A stretch of 32,557 bases of DNA from Sphingobacteriales bacterium (GCA_900299255.1 OMJB01000027.1:1-32557); one strand, 5' to 3'; shown: positions 23,120 to 31,512, counted from the first letter of the stretch. Notes: generated by a model from the letters alone, not told the origin. Translations and numbers: made by a program.

Positions 23120-23891
23120 TTGTTCTACAGCTATAGGTATCTTCTGCCGCTACCGATTTTGTCTCGCGGTCAGGAACCACTGGACGTTCATCAATTCCCC
23201 GCACAATCTTGTAATAAAAACGCCCTGATTTTCCGAACAAATGTACCAGTTCATCTTCCGTCAGTCGTTTCAAATCGGTACCGGTAAAAAGGTTCAATTT
23301 CTTTATCTTATCGGCAGTGACCCTCCCCACTCCGTAATATTTTTCAACCGGCAGCTTTTCCATAAAACCGACTACATCAGCAGGAGCTATAAAAGTAAGC
23401 CCATCTGGCTTGTTCATATCTGATGCTATTTTGGCAACAAACTTATTGATAGAAACGCCTGCCGAGGCTGTCAGGTTAAGCTCTTGCTTGATGGAGGCTC
23501 GGATCTGTCGGGCAATATCAATTGCCGAACCTATATGCTGTTTATCATTGGTAACATCCAGATATGCTTCGTCTAACGAAAGTGGTTCTATAAGGTCAGT
23601 GTACCTTTTGAATATAGCCCGAATGCTATTGGAGACTTCTTTGTACACAGTAAATCGAGGCTTTACAAACAACACATCCGGACACAGTTCCAGTGCTTTC
23701 CTCGATGGCATTGCCGAACGGATACCGAATTTTCGGGCCTCATAACTTGCTGCAGCAACTACCCCACCCCTGCCCTCCGGCATGCCGCCTACCACCAGCG
23801 GCTTGCCTCGGTATTCTACATGGTCGCGCTGCTCCACAGAGGCATAAAAAGCGTCCATATCAATATGGATTATTTTGCGCTGGCCGGGCAT
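23010..23891 (-). pseudogene. dinB: DNA polymerase IV, C-terminally truncated
   Basis: Y-family translesion polymerase. The palm, fingers and thumb are intact: HIDMDAFYASVE with metal-binding Asp11, SLDEAYLDV with Asp107 and Glu108, the palm segment SAGVSINKFVAKIASDMNKP, and the helix-hairpin-helix YYGVGRVTADKIKKL. Family similarity stops at about residue 253 (SVAAEDTY, base 23133). The next 40 residues are only the antisense of the hydrolase gene, not polymerase. A complete Pol IV has about 350-365 residues, so the roughly 100-residue little-finger domain that holds the DNA and binds the sliding clamp is missing. The junction is next to the hydrolase stop codon. The gene overlaps the end of aat by 22 bp at its start. 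Catalysis would be poor or absent; most likely a decayed gene. Confidence 0.8.
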
Positions 23892-24550
23892 GTTGTTACA
23901 TCTTCAATGTTCGCTTCCAGCAGCCGCCTGAATTCTTTTCTGGATATCATACCTGCGCCCAGTGATTTCAGGTGATCGGTATAAACCTGGCAATCTATCA
24001 GTACAATGCCCAAGGACTTTAACTGCTCCACAAAGCTGATAAAGGCAAACTTGCTCGCATTGGGCTTTAAACTAAACATGCTTTCACCAAAAAACACCTT
24101 GCCCAGTAATACACCATATAAGCCGCCTGCCAGTTCTCCACCAGACTAAGCTTCTGCGCTATGTGCTATGCCGGCTATATGCAGCTCTGTATAGGCAGTT
24201 TCCACTTCATTTGTAATCCATGTGCCTACCTCACCTTTTCTCTTAGCGTACCGGCAATTAGAGATGACCGCTTCAAAATCTGTATTCACCTTAAATTCAA
24301 ACTCCTTTCTGCCCATGACCTGCCGCATACTCTTGCTCACTTTTAAATCATCCGGGAAAAGCACAAACCGTGGGTCTGGTGACCACCACAAAGGTGGGTC
24401 CTCATTGCTAAACCAAGGGAAAATTCCATTTTTATAAGCAAGCAGAATCCGTTCGGTACTCAGGCTGCCTCCGGCGGCAAGGAGGCCATCCGGCAAAGCC
24501 TCTTCCACATCGGGAAACCAAAGTTCGTCGCCAAGAAAATGCAGTGCCAT
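23870..24550 (-). pseudogene. aat: Leucyl/phenylalanyl-tRNA--protein transferase with in-frame TAG
   Basis: Aat attaches Leu or Phe to proteins with N-terminal Arg or Lys, marking them for ClpS/ClpAP (N-degron pathway). From ATG 24550 the frame reads the N-terminal signature FPDVEEALPDGLLAAGG, then GIFPWFSNEDPPLWWSPDPR and AYTELHIAGIAHSAEA. TAG at 24146-24148 follows, and the same frame then goes on with GGELAGGLYGVLLGKVFFGESMFS to a stop at 23870. The combined length, 226 codons, is normal. At the stop position the family has a nearly invariant Trp (AHSVEVW in E. coli), so TGG to TAG explains it. Without readthrough the product would lack the catalytic GNAT-like C-terminal part. It overlaps dinB by 22 bp. 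Confidence 0.8.
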
Positions 24551-24659
24551 ATATACAAATGTAAAACAACCCGGCCACAAGCCTGAAGAGTACCGTAAGT
24601 TTCAGCACGCCGATACGCCTGAAAATATCAGTAAAAGCTAAGCAGCAATAAAAGAAAAA

Positions 24660-25004
24660 TTAAACCGAAAACGATGTGCCACAGCCGCAGGTAGAGCTGG
24701 CATTGGGGTTATTAAATACAAATCCGCGGGCATTCAACCCGTCGGAAAAATCTATCTGCATTCCGTACAAATAAATACCGTGAGCGGTTTTCATCAGCAC
24801 TTTTATACCGTCTATTTCATGTATTTCATCGTCAGCCTCTGGCCTGTCAAAACCCAGCAGGTAGCTGAAGCCCGAGCAACCACCTCCCTTTACGCCTATT
24901 CTTAAGAATGTTTCTTTATCAAAACCCGGCTCATTCATAAGCCTGTTGATTTCTGCAACAGCACATGGTGTTAACTTGACAGGGGCACTTACGATTATAT
25001 CCAT
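24660..25004 (-). CDS. A-type iron-sulfur cluster carrier (IscA/ErpA/HesB family)
   Basis: Cytoplasmic carrier that receives Fe-S clusters from a scaffold and hands them to apoproteins. The 114-residue protein (ATG at 25002-25004) has the three conserved cysteines: one in KGGGCSGF (about residue 43) and the pair in the C-terminal CGCGTSFSV. IDGIKVLM and the DFSDGLNARGFVFNNPNA segment are also diagnostic. A longer frame from 25031 adds nine residues but crosses an exact -7 box, so it is unlikely. No isc or suf cluster genes are in the window, so IscA, ErpA and SufA cannot be told apart. Confidence 0.9.
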   Translation of the reverse strand: MDIIVSAPVKLTPCAVAEINRLMNEPGFDKETFLRIGVKGGGCSGFSYLLGFDRPEADDEIHEIDGIKVLMKTAHGIYLYGMQIDFSDGLNARGFVFNNPNASSTCGCGTSFSV

Positions 25005-25019
25005 CAGATAGCGTTTGTA

Positions 25020-25027
25020 CAAAACTA
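25020..25027 (-). promoter_or_regulatory. -7 box for the A-type Fe-S carrier gene
   Basis: Reverse strand TAGTTTTG is an exact TAnnTTTG match 15 nt before the ATG at 25004. Confidence 0.5.
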
Positions 25028-25156
25028 CCAATTGTTATCATTATGTCCAAAAATCTGTTTCAGGATAATGTTAATGTTTCACACACACCGTTTTGCCGAT
25101 TTTCCGGGTTGGTTATGGAACGGCAGTTTTACTTATTTTCGCATCAAATTCCAGCT

Positions 25157-25714
25157 ATGAAAAAAATCTGTTGCAGCCTGCTGTTTGTTATAGTAATGAT
25201 GCCTTCTATACTCAGGGCACAAAAGATATCTGAAGAAACAGTAAAAATGGGCAAGCAAAGTGCTGCTTGTTTTGTGGCTGCTATCAAGCATGAAAAAGAT
25301 GATGTGCAGGCGGCTTTGATTGCTGAGCTGGAAAAAGCCGGACTTAAAAAAGCAAAAAAGAAGAAGAAATTCTATCGTATGATGGGGGTGGAATGGCCTT
25401 CTGTGAGTTCGGGCAAACTGGACTTGTATTATAAGGTTTCAGGCAAAAGGCACAAGTCGAAAATTTACTTTGTCGCATCAAAAGGGTACGACAATTATAT
25501 AACCAATGCCAATGATGCCGGTGCGGCTTCTGCTATCAATGCATTTCTCTCAGGCATTAATGCGGCCGTAGAGCATAACATAGAAATCAAAAACAAGGAA
25601 GCAGAAGTACAGCAGATGAACGAAAAGCTGGAAAAAGAAAAACAGGACATGAAAAAAGCAGAGGAAAACAAAAGGAAAAAGGAGAAGGAACTAGAGGAAA
25701 TGAAAAAGAAATAA
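25157..25714 (+). CDS. Exported protein with long charged C-terminal coiled coil
   Basis: Periplasmic protein of 185 residues, function unknown. The start at ATG 25157 gives the signal peptide MKKICCSLLFVIVMMPSIL (cleavage near RAQ); the frame could open at 25043 but the added 38 residues hide the signal peptide. The mature part has a helical segment with a Lys cluster (LKKAKKKKKFYRMMGVEWP), a beta-rich centre (KLDLYYKVSG, SKIYFVASKGYDNYI), then a 50-residue Lys/Glu coiled coil ending EKELEEMKKK. The coil could mediate self-association. A -7-like TATTTTCG lies about 16 nt upstream of the preferred ATG. Confidence 0.65.
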   Translation: MKKICCSLLFVIVMMPSILRAQKISEETVKMGKQSAACFVAAIKHEKDDVQAALIAELEKAGLKKAKKKKKFYRMMGVEWPSVSSGKLDLYYKVSGKRHKSKIYFVASKGYDNYITNANDAGAASAINAFLSGINAAVEHNIEIKNKEAEVQQMNEKLEKEKQDMKKAEENKRKKEKELEEMKKK

Positions 25715-25738
25715 TTATTAAATCTACCATTTCCTGTT

Positions 25739-25746
25739 TACTTTTG
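25739..25746 (+). promoter_or_regulatory. Candidate -7 box for dnaX
   Basis: TACTTTTG matches TAnnTTTG exactly, 67 nt before the dnaX ATG, so the leader would contain the 14-nt tandem repeat. Confidence 0.4.
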
Positions 25747-25779
25747 AAAGCAGTCTTGTCCTATTCGCAACCCCAAACC

Positions 25780-25807
25780 TTACGACTAGCGACTTACGAC
25801 TAACGAC
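25780..25807. repeat. 14-nt tandem repeat in the dnaX leader
   Basis: TTACGACTAGCGAC (25780-25793) and TTACGACTAACGAC (25794-25807) are adjacent and differ at one base; a further ACT follows. The repeat ends 6 nt before the dnaX ATG and so occupies the ribosome-binding region. Confidence 0.65.
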
Positions 25808-25813
25808 TATAAG

Positions 25814-27649
25814 ATGAGCGAATACATAGTTTCAGCGCGCAAGTACCGCCCGCAGACGTTTGATACAGTTGTGGGGCAGGAGCATATAACTACTACCCTC
25901 AAGAATGCTATCAAAAATCAGCATCTGGCGCATGCATACCTGTTTTGCGGGCCCAGAGGCGTAGGCAAAACCACCTGCGCGCGTATTCTTGCCAAAACCA
26001 TCAACTGTGAGTCGCCCACAGAAGACATGGAAGCATGTGGCACCTGCGGTACCTGTGCCAGCTTCAAAAACAATACTTCATTCAATGTATTTGAGCTGGA
26101 TGCCGCCAGCAATAACTCTGTAGATGATATCAGGGAGCTCACCAATCAGGTGCGCTTTCAACCTCAGCAGGGAAAATACAAGGTATATATCATAGATGAG
26201 GTGCACATGCTGAGCGCAGCGGCATTTAATGCCTTCCTGAAAACGCTAGAGGAGCCACCACCCTATGCCATTTTTATACTGGCTACCACCGAGAAACATA
26301 AGATACTGCCAACGATCCTCAGCCGCTGTCAGATATTTGATTTCAGGCGCATTACTACCCAAGATATTGTGGGCCATTTGCAAAGCATAGCTGCGAAGGA
26401 GGGAATGATAGCCCAGGAAGCGGCACTGCACATCATTGCACAGAAAAGCGAAGGCGCAATGCGCGATGCCCTGTCCATGCTCGACAGAATTGCCAGCTTC
26501 ACTAATGGAATGCTTACGTACAGCAACACCATGGAGCACCTGAACCTGCTGGATGCCGATTTCTATTTTGGACTTACAGATGGTATGCTGGCACAGGATG
26601 TTGCAGGAACACTGCTCAAGCTGGACCGAGCGCTTGAAAAGGGGTTTGAAGGCGATGTTATCATCAATGGCCTGGCCGAGCATTTCAGAAACCTGATGCT
26701 GTGCAAAGACAGCCGCATGGCCAAATTGCTGGACATTCCCAACGATTTCAAACCGGTGTACAATGAAAAGGCTTATCAGGCACCGCCATCCTTTATTTTA
26801 TCTGCACTCAACGTAATTAACGACTGCGAACTGAACTATAAGCAGGCGACCAATAAACGGCTACATGTAGAAATGTGCCTGATCAGGATATGTTTCCTGC
26901 TCCAGTCAGGTTCAGCTGGCAGTTCCGGTACCGATGTTTTCGGCGATGTAAAAAAAAACTCTGATAGTGCCCTAAACAGCACTGCTCAGTCCTCTCCCAC
27001 AGTTGTACACCAACCTGCGGCAGCTCCTGTTGTTCAGGAAAATAAACCGGCACCTGTGATGCCGGAGGAGCCCAAACCTGTTCCGGCTCCGGCACCTACT
27101 ATTCTGGCTACTCCATTGCCTGACGAGGTTACACCTGTATCTCCTTCTCCCCGTCCCGCAGCTACAGCACCCGCAACAGGCGGCAAAAGCAGGCGGCTGA
27201 GTACGGGCATGCTCTCTGATATTGACGAAAAAGTAACTTCTGCTGCCAGCAAACAGAATGAAGCTCCGGTTTCACTGAGCCTGGTAACTGCGCTCAGCCT
27301 TTTTGAATTATACAAGCAAAAACTTGCTGCAGCCAACAAAAATGTCATCCATGCCCAGTTCAGTCTGATGCAGGTAGAGGTGTTTCCACCGGATGAGATC
27401 AGGATCATTTCGCCCAGCGAGCTTACAGATACTTATGCACGTGAGCAAAAATCGCAGCTGATAGACTTTTACAGCACAGAAACCAACTCACGGGTGCGTA
27501 TTACTACAGAGATAAGGGAAGATGAATCGGTAAAAGCGGCGCAGAACACTGTTGTACTCAGTAAAAGTGAAATTTTTGATGCCATGGTGCAGAAAAACCC
27601 GGCACTGGCTAAACTGAAAGATAGCCTCGGGATGACTATTGAGTATTAG
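25814..27649 (+). CDS. dnaX: DNA polymerase III subunit gamma/tau
   Basis: Clamp-loader ATPase subunit of the replicative polymerase, 611 residues. Motifs: RKYRPQTFDTVVGQEH at the N-terminus, Walker A GPRGVGKTT (46-54), a four-Cys zinc module (Cys65, 75, 78, 81), LDAASNNSVDDIREL, Walker B YIIDEVHML, sensor 1 FILATTEKHKI, and the SRC arginine finger in ILSRCQIFDFRRI. The clamp-loader collar follows to about residue 370. A Pro/Ala/Val-rich linker (about 385-465) leads to a C-terminal domain of about 140 residues (SLVTALSLFELYKQKL...), equivalent to the tau-specific region. I see no evident slippery A-run that would make the short gamma form. Confidence 0.95.
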   Translation: MSEYIVSARKYRPQTFDTVVGQEHITTTLKNAIKNQHLAHAYLFCGPRGVGKTTCARILAKTINCESPTEDMEACGTCGTCASFKNNTSFNVFELDAASNNSVDDIRELTNQVRFQPQQGKYKVYIIDEVHMLSAAAFNAFLKTLEEPPPYAIFILATTEKHKILPTILSRCQIFDFRRITTQDIVGHLQSIAAKEGMIAQEAALHIIAQKSEGAMRDALSMLDRIASFTNGMLTYSNTMEHLNLLDADFYFGLTDGMLAQDVAGTLLKLDRALEKGFEGDVIINGLAEHFRNLMLCKDSRMAKLLDIPNDFKPVYNEKAYQAPPSFILSALNVINDCELNYKQATNKRLHVEMCLIRICFLLQSGSAGSSGTDVFGDVKKNSDSALNSTAQSSPTVVHQPAAAPVVQENKPAPVMPEEPKPVPAPAPTILATPLPDEVTPVSPSPRPAATAPATGGKSRRLSTGMLSDIDEKVTSAASKQNEAPVSLSLVTALSLFELYKQKLAAANKNVIHAQFSLMQVEVFPPDEIRIISPSELTDTYAREQKSQLIDFYSTETNSRVRITTEIREDESVKAAQNTVVLSKSEIFDAMVQKNPALAKLKDSLGMTIEY

Positions 27650-27812
27650 ATTTCATTTAATTTGATTTCCTGCGGCAGTTTATAGTGCATTTTAAGCGGT
27701 TTTGAATGCTCGTGCAGACCTGATAGCGCAAATCAAAATACCTAAAGAAAGTTAATTTCTTAAATCTTGTTTTTACAGCACTACAGGGAATAGAAAATTC
27801 CTGTAAAAAATT

Positions 27813-27820
27813 TACTTTTG
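27813..27820 (+). promoter_or_regulatory. -7 box of the E2 gene, preceded by an imperfect palindrome
   Basis: TACTTTTG matches TAnnTTTG exactly, 22 nt before the ATG at 27843. Just upstream, ACAGGGAAT (from about 27784) and ATTCCTGT (to about 27804) form an inverted repeat with one bulged G, placed where an operator over the -33 region would be. Confidence 0.5.
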
Positions 27821-27842
27821 AACTTTAAACCACAGAACAGAT

Positions 27843-29090
27843 ATGGCTGAAGCAGTAAGAATGCCTTTATTGAGCGATACCATGAAAGAAGGTGTTATTG
27901 CAGAATGGCACAAAAAAGTTGGTGATACGGTAAAAGCAGACGATGTGATTGCTGAAGTAGAAACCGACAAAGCTACCATGGAGGTAATTCCTTATGTAGA
28001 TGGCACGCTGTTGTATCTGGGAGTGGAAAAAGGCAAGGGCGTTCCTGTAAATGGTATTATGGCCATTATAGGCAAACCCGGTGAAGATTTTCAGTCAATA
28101 TTGAGTGCAGAGGGCCTGGCCCCAGCCCCAGCCAACGCAGAACCGGCCAGTGCTCCTGTTGCGGCAGAACCAGCAGCAACGGTTGCTGAAACTGCGCCTG
28201 CGGTATCATCATCTGACGACAGGGTAAAAGCCTCTCCGCTGGCTAAAAAAGTAGCACAGGAAAAAGGCGTAGATATACATGTAGTAAAAGGAACGGGTGA
28301 CGGCGGCCGCATTATCAAACGTGATGTGGAAACGTTTGCACCTGCTGCAGAAGCACCTAAAACATCGAAAGCACCTGTTGCCGCTGTGCCAGCAATGCCT
28401 GTAGGCCAGGAAGGTTATACTGATATCCCTAACAGCCAGATGCGCCGCATCATTGCGCAGCGTTTGGGCGAAAGCAAGTTCGGTGCACCTCACTTCTACC
28501 TGCGCATGACGCTTAATATGGACAAAGCCATAGAAGCGCGCAAGGCTATTAACGATGTTTCCCCTGTAAAGGTTTCATTCAACGATCTGATAATTAAAGC
28601 CAGTGCTATGGCCCTGCGCCAGCACCCGGCTATCAACAGTTCATGGATGGGCGAGTTTATCCGCCAAAACCACCACATACATATAGGCACAGCAGTAGCT
28701 GTAGACGATGGACTGATTGTACCTGTGGTTAAATTTGCCGATCAGAAATCACTTTCGCAGATTGCGCAGGAAGCAGGCTCACTGATTGACAAAGCCCGTA
28801 CCAAAAAGATTCAGCCTAATGAATTTACCGGTAATACCTTCACTATTTCTAATCTGGGCATGATGGATATTGATGAGTTTACTGCTATCATCAATCCACC
28901 AGACAGCTGTATTCTTGCTGTAGGTAAGATCACGCCAACTCCTGTTGTTGAGAACGGAGCTGTGGTAGTACGCCAGTTAATGAAGGTAACGCTCAGTTGC
29001 GATCACCGCTCTGTAGATGGCTCTGTTGGTGCAAAATTCCTGCAGACACTTAAGACATTTGTGGAGAATCCGGTAACAATGATGGTGTAA
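27843..29090 (+). CDS. Pyruvate dehydrogenase complex E2 (dihydrolipoamide acetyltransferase)
   Basis: Core of a 2-oxoacid dehydrogenase complex, moving the acyl group from lipoate to CoA. The 415-residue protein has one lipoyl domain (1-80) with the lipoylated Lys43 in ETDKATME, a Pro/Ala linker (about 90-130), an E1/E3-binding domain (about 135-170, KASPLAKKVAQEKGVD and GTGDGGRIIKRDV), a second linker, and the catalytic domain (about 195-415) with the active-site DHRSVDG. The lipoyl sequence and NLGMMDIDEFTAIINPP favour acetyltransferase over succinyl or branched-chain types, but this is not certain. The E1 and E3 genes are not in the window; in Bacteroidota E2 is often encoded apart from them. 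It carries its own promoter. Confidence 0.9.
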   Translation: MAEAVRMPLLSDTMKEGVIAEWHKKVGDTVKADDVIAEVETDKATMEVIPYVDGTLLYLGVEKGKGVPVNGIMAIIGKPGEDFQSILSAEGLAPAPANAEPASAPVAAEPAATVAETAPAVSSSDDRVKASPLAKKVAQEKGVDIHVVKGTGDGGRIIKRDVETFAPAAEAPKTSKAPVAAVPAMPVGQEGYTDIPNSQMRRIIAQRLGESKFGAPHFYLRMTLNMDKAIEARKAINDVSPVKVSFNDLIIKASAMALRQHPAINSSWMGEFIRQNHHIHIGTAVAVDDGLIVPVVKFADQKSLSQIAQEAGSLIDKARTKKIQPNEFTGNTFTISNLGMMDIDEFTAIINPPDSCILAVGKITPTPVVENGAVVVRQLMKVTLSCDHRSVDGSVGAKFLQTLKTFVENPVTMMV

Positions 29091-29105
29091 TAGCCCGATT
29101 CTGAT

Positions 29106-29498
29106 TTACAGATTGGTAGTTCCGTCTGAATTTGTTTCTGGTTCCGGTACTATTTTAGTAAAGTAGTAAACAATCAGCGGGATAGTTCCGAACAATACAA
29201 ACAAGAGTATCCAGAATACTCTTTCAGCGTCTGACTTTAAAGCACGTTTTATTGCATCAATGATGTAGTAAATGAGCACGCCTAGTTTTGTAATGATGAT
29301 CAAAAACAGCAGCGCAAATGCTTTTCCTGAAAATATTTTAGACAGATAGCCGGACATTACCTCTGTGCCGCTTCCGGTACTGGTGACCATACGAATGATC
29401 TCGGGAATCATGGTGATATATACAAATACAAGCATCAGCCCCAACACCATTGGCATAAATGTGGCCACACCCAGCAGTACCTTTGAATTTCGTGTCAT
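29106..29498 (-). CDS. Small membrane protein, unknown function
   Basis: A 130-residue protein with three strongly hydrophobic segments (about 8-33, 58-80 and 94-113) and an acidic C-terminal tail (VPEPETNSDGTTNL). The third segment, FWILLFVLFGTIPLIVYYFTKI, resembles the PLD-nuclease N-terminal-like helix pair found in many small bacterial membrane proteins, but I do not assign a family. It converges with the E2 gene, with only 15 bp between the stop codons. Confidence 0.7.
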   Translation of the reverse strand: MTRNSKVLLGVATFMPMVLGLMLVFVYITMIPEIIRMVTSTGSGTEVMSGYLSKIFSGKAFALLFLIIITKLGVLIYYIIDAIKRALKSDAERVFWILLFVLFGTIPLIVYYFTKIVPEPETNSDGTTNL

Positions 29499-29663
29499 TG
29501 ATTGATACTTTTTTTAAAGGTAGTAAAATTGACCGATGTTGTGCGGCTTCGTTAAATCCTGATTCAGCATGTGTTCCAGGTGGCTTACCCGCAGGCTGGT
29601 AATACAGGTGCCGAAACACTGTATTTACCAAACTGTTAGCTGCAAATTAAAGATTCTTATAGA

Positions 29664-29693
29664 TTATATTACTATCTTTATCAGATAATATAA
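29664..29693. promoter_or_regulatory. Inverted repeat flanking a -7-like box upstream of the NHL-repeat gene
   Basis: TTATATTA (29664-29671) and TAATATAA (29686-29693) are 8-base arms around TATCTTTA (29673-29680), one mismatch from the -7 consensus. The ATG at 29699 follows 5 nt after the right arm. Confidence 0.4.
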
Positions 29694-29698
29694 ATCCT

Positions 29699-31013
29699 AT
29701 GAAATCTTTTCTTCTTGCCCTTCTTTTGTCTCCTGTTCTGGCAGGCGCGCAAATCATTAATACTATTGCCGGCCCCGGAACTGCCGGAGTTCTTAGAGAT
29801 GGAGGGCCCGCAATAGCTGCCGAAATCCTTTTGCCTCAGGGTGTTGCCACAGATACAGCCGGCAATATTTTCATTACTGATATGTCCCACTTGCGTATCC
29901 GGAAAATAGACGCATCTGGTATCATTACTACTATTGCAGGCACAGGGGTAAGAGGATGTACCGGTGATGGCGGGCCCGCAACTGCTGCCAAAATCAATGA
30001 CCCTTCAGGGATAATAGCAGATAAAAGGCAATATCTTTTTTTGCGAGGTTGGCTGTAATGTTATCCGCAAAATAGACAACATGGGCATTATTACAACTGT
30101 TGCCGGCAATGGCACCGGTGGTTATAGCAGAGACGGTGGACCTGCAACTGCTGCCAAAATAACTACACCCCGCAATATTGCAGTCGAAAGCGCCGGTAAT
30201 CTCTACTTTGCCGAACAGTCCAATCAAATCGTTCGTAAAGTAACCGCCGGTGGGTTAATATATACTTTAGCAGGCAATGGCACCATAGGTTTTAGCGGAG
30301 ATGGAGGAAATGCAACAGCAGCTCAATTTAATGGCCCAGTTGGAGTTACATGCGACGACTCAGGCAACGTGTTTATAGCAGACTGGAGAAACTACCGAAT
30401 TCGCAAAGTGAATGCAAGCGGTATCATCTCAACCATTGCCGGCACCGGTGTAGCCGGTATCACAGGCGATGGCGGGCCTGCAACAGCAGCCCACCTGGAG
30501 CCTTCGGGCAATCTGGGTTTTGATAAGCTTGGAAACCTGATCTGCACAGATGGTATTGGCAATGTAATCAGGGTAATTGATCATTCCGGAACAATTTACA
30601 GAATTGCCGGCACCGGTATTTCCGGCTTTAGTGGAGATGGCGGACCGGCAACTGCTGCGACAATGAAGGGGCCCTGCGCGACTGCAATAAATGCTGCCGG
30701 TGATATTTATATTGTTGATGCAGTAAATAACAGAATCAGAAAAATAACCGATTATACATCGCTGTTGGTTGGTAATACCTCTTCTAAAAATGACTTCAGC
30801 ATTTTTCCCAATCCGGCTAATTCTAAGATCACTATTTCATCAACTCAGATGATAAGAAAAGTAGCCATTTACAATCTGGAAGGGCAAGTTGTGTATTCGG
30901 CCAACTGTTTTGCCAACAATCTTCCGGTCGATGTTTCGGGGCTCAGCAATGGCATTTATTTAGTTAAGGTAAACGACAGCGAAACTTGTCAATTTGTAAA
31001 AAGGGAACAATAG
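29699..31013 (+). pseudogene. Secreted NHL-repeat beta-propeller with T9SS sorting domain; one frameshift
   Basis: Exported propeller protein. Frame 1 (29699-30058) has a signal peptide (MKSFLLALLLSPVLAGAQ) and the first two blades. Frame 2 (from about 30025) continues with the remaining four blades and the sorting domain. Each blade is about 56 residues (168 bp) with the pattern IITTIAGTG...GDGGPATAAKI...P.G...D..GN.F..D....RIRK. A T9SS type A domain ends the protein (FSIFPNPANSKITI, YNLEGQVVYS, LSNGIYLVKV). The break falls at 30023-30028 (TAAAAGG): two lost bases (or one gained) turn an expected D-K-x-G-N-I-F-F into D-K-R-Q-Y-L-F, with a stop at 30056-30058. The repaired protein would be about 437 residues. 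As given, only the secreted N-terminal two blades would be made. Confidence 0.75.
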
Positions 31014-31035
31014 CCAAATTGATGTTCATTTGGCT
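31012..31035 (+). terminator. Hairpin at the NHL-repeat gene stop codon
   Basis: AGCCAAAT (31012-31019) and ATTTGGCT (31028-31035) make an 8-bp stem with an 8-nt loop, starting inside the TAG stop codon. No U-run follows, so it may stabilise the 3' end or terminate weakly. Confidence 0.4.
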
Positions 31036-31191
31036 GGGGCACTTTGCGTTAAAAAGGAGGTTCTGTAGGTATTAAAAAATATTAATTCAAATGAGGAAGT
31101 GTAGCGCATAGCGGTTTTATGATTTTTGTGCTCAATGATTTAAGGTTACGCGGTTCTTTGTAGCTTTTGATATTCCTTCAACGAAATAATT

Positions 31192-31512
31192 ATGATTCGC
31201 GAAATACTTAATTTCCGTTTATTTGCTCGACTGTATTTCTCTTTGCTAATTGCATTTTTGTTTATTGGATCTATTGTATCTATTATGGGGCCGGGTTTTC
31301 CATGTAGTAACTTTTTATGGCCAATTATTATTTCATTGGAAGTAATACCTGGAGATATTTTAAACTTTTTCGATGAGCACAAAATTGTCCTTAATTATTG
31401 GTTTGAAGTAGTAGGGCTCTGGCTTGTTGGCTTTGGCGTTATTCCACTGATCTTTACACTTTTGACTGGAACGGCAAAACAAATTATAAAATCTTTGAAA
31501 GGAAAAGTATGA
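31192..31512 (+). CDS. Small membrane protein, unknown function
   Basis: A 106-residue protein with two long hydrophobic segments (about 13-50, probably two passes around GSIVSIMGPGF, and 70-92) and a basic C-terminal tail ending KSLKGKV. No family recognised. It is flanked by A/T-rich spacers and transcribed alone. The hydrophobic, in-frame pattern supports this strand over the overlapping reverse frame. Confidence 0.55.
   Translation: MIREILNFRLFARLYFSLLIAFLFIGSIVSIMGPGFPCSNFLWPIIISLEVIPGDILNFFDEHKIVLNYWFEVVGLWLVGFGVIPLIFTLLTGTAKQIIKSLKGKV

Noticed and set aside
23010-23132. The last 40 residues of the dinB frame as a novel C-terminal domain
   Set aside because: They are exactly antisense to the conserved C-terminus of the hydrolase and have no polymerase features.
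15915-24550. Recoding of TGA or TAG as amino acids (altered genetic code, selenocysteine or pyrrolysine) to explain the CDGSH and aat genes
   Set aside because: TGA ends the GNAT gene (11054-11056) and TAG ends the TlpA-like and hydrolase genes (11646-11648, 23117-23119) at family-typical lengths, so both are stops here. Two different stop codons are involved and no SECIS-like element was evident.
25043-25156. N-terminal extension of the coiled-coil protein starting at 25043
   Set aside because: It would bury a clean signal peptide beginning at 25157 and contains a -7-like box.
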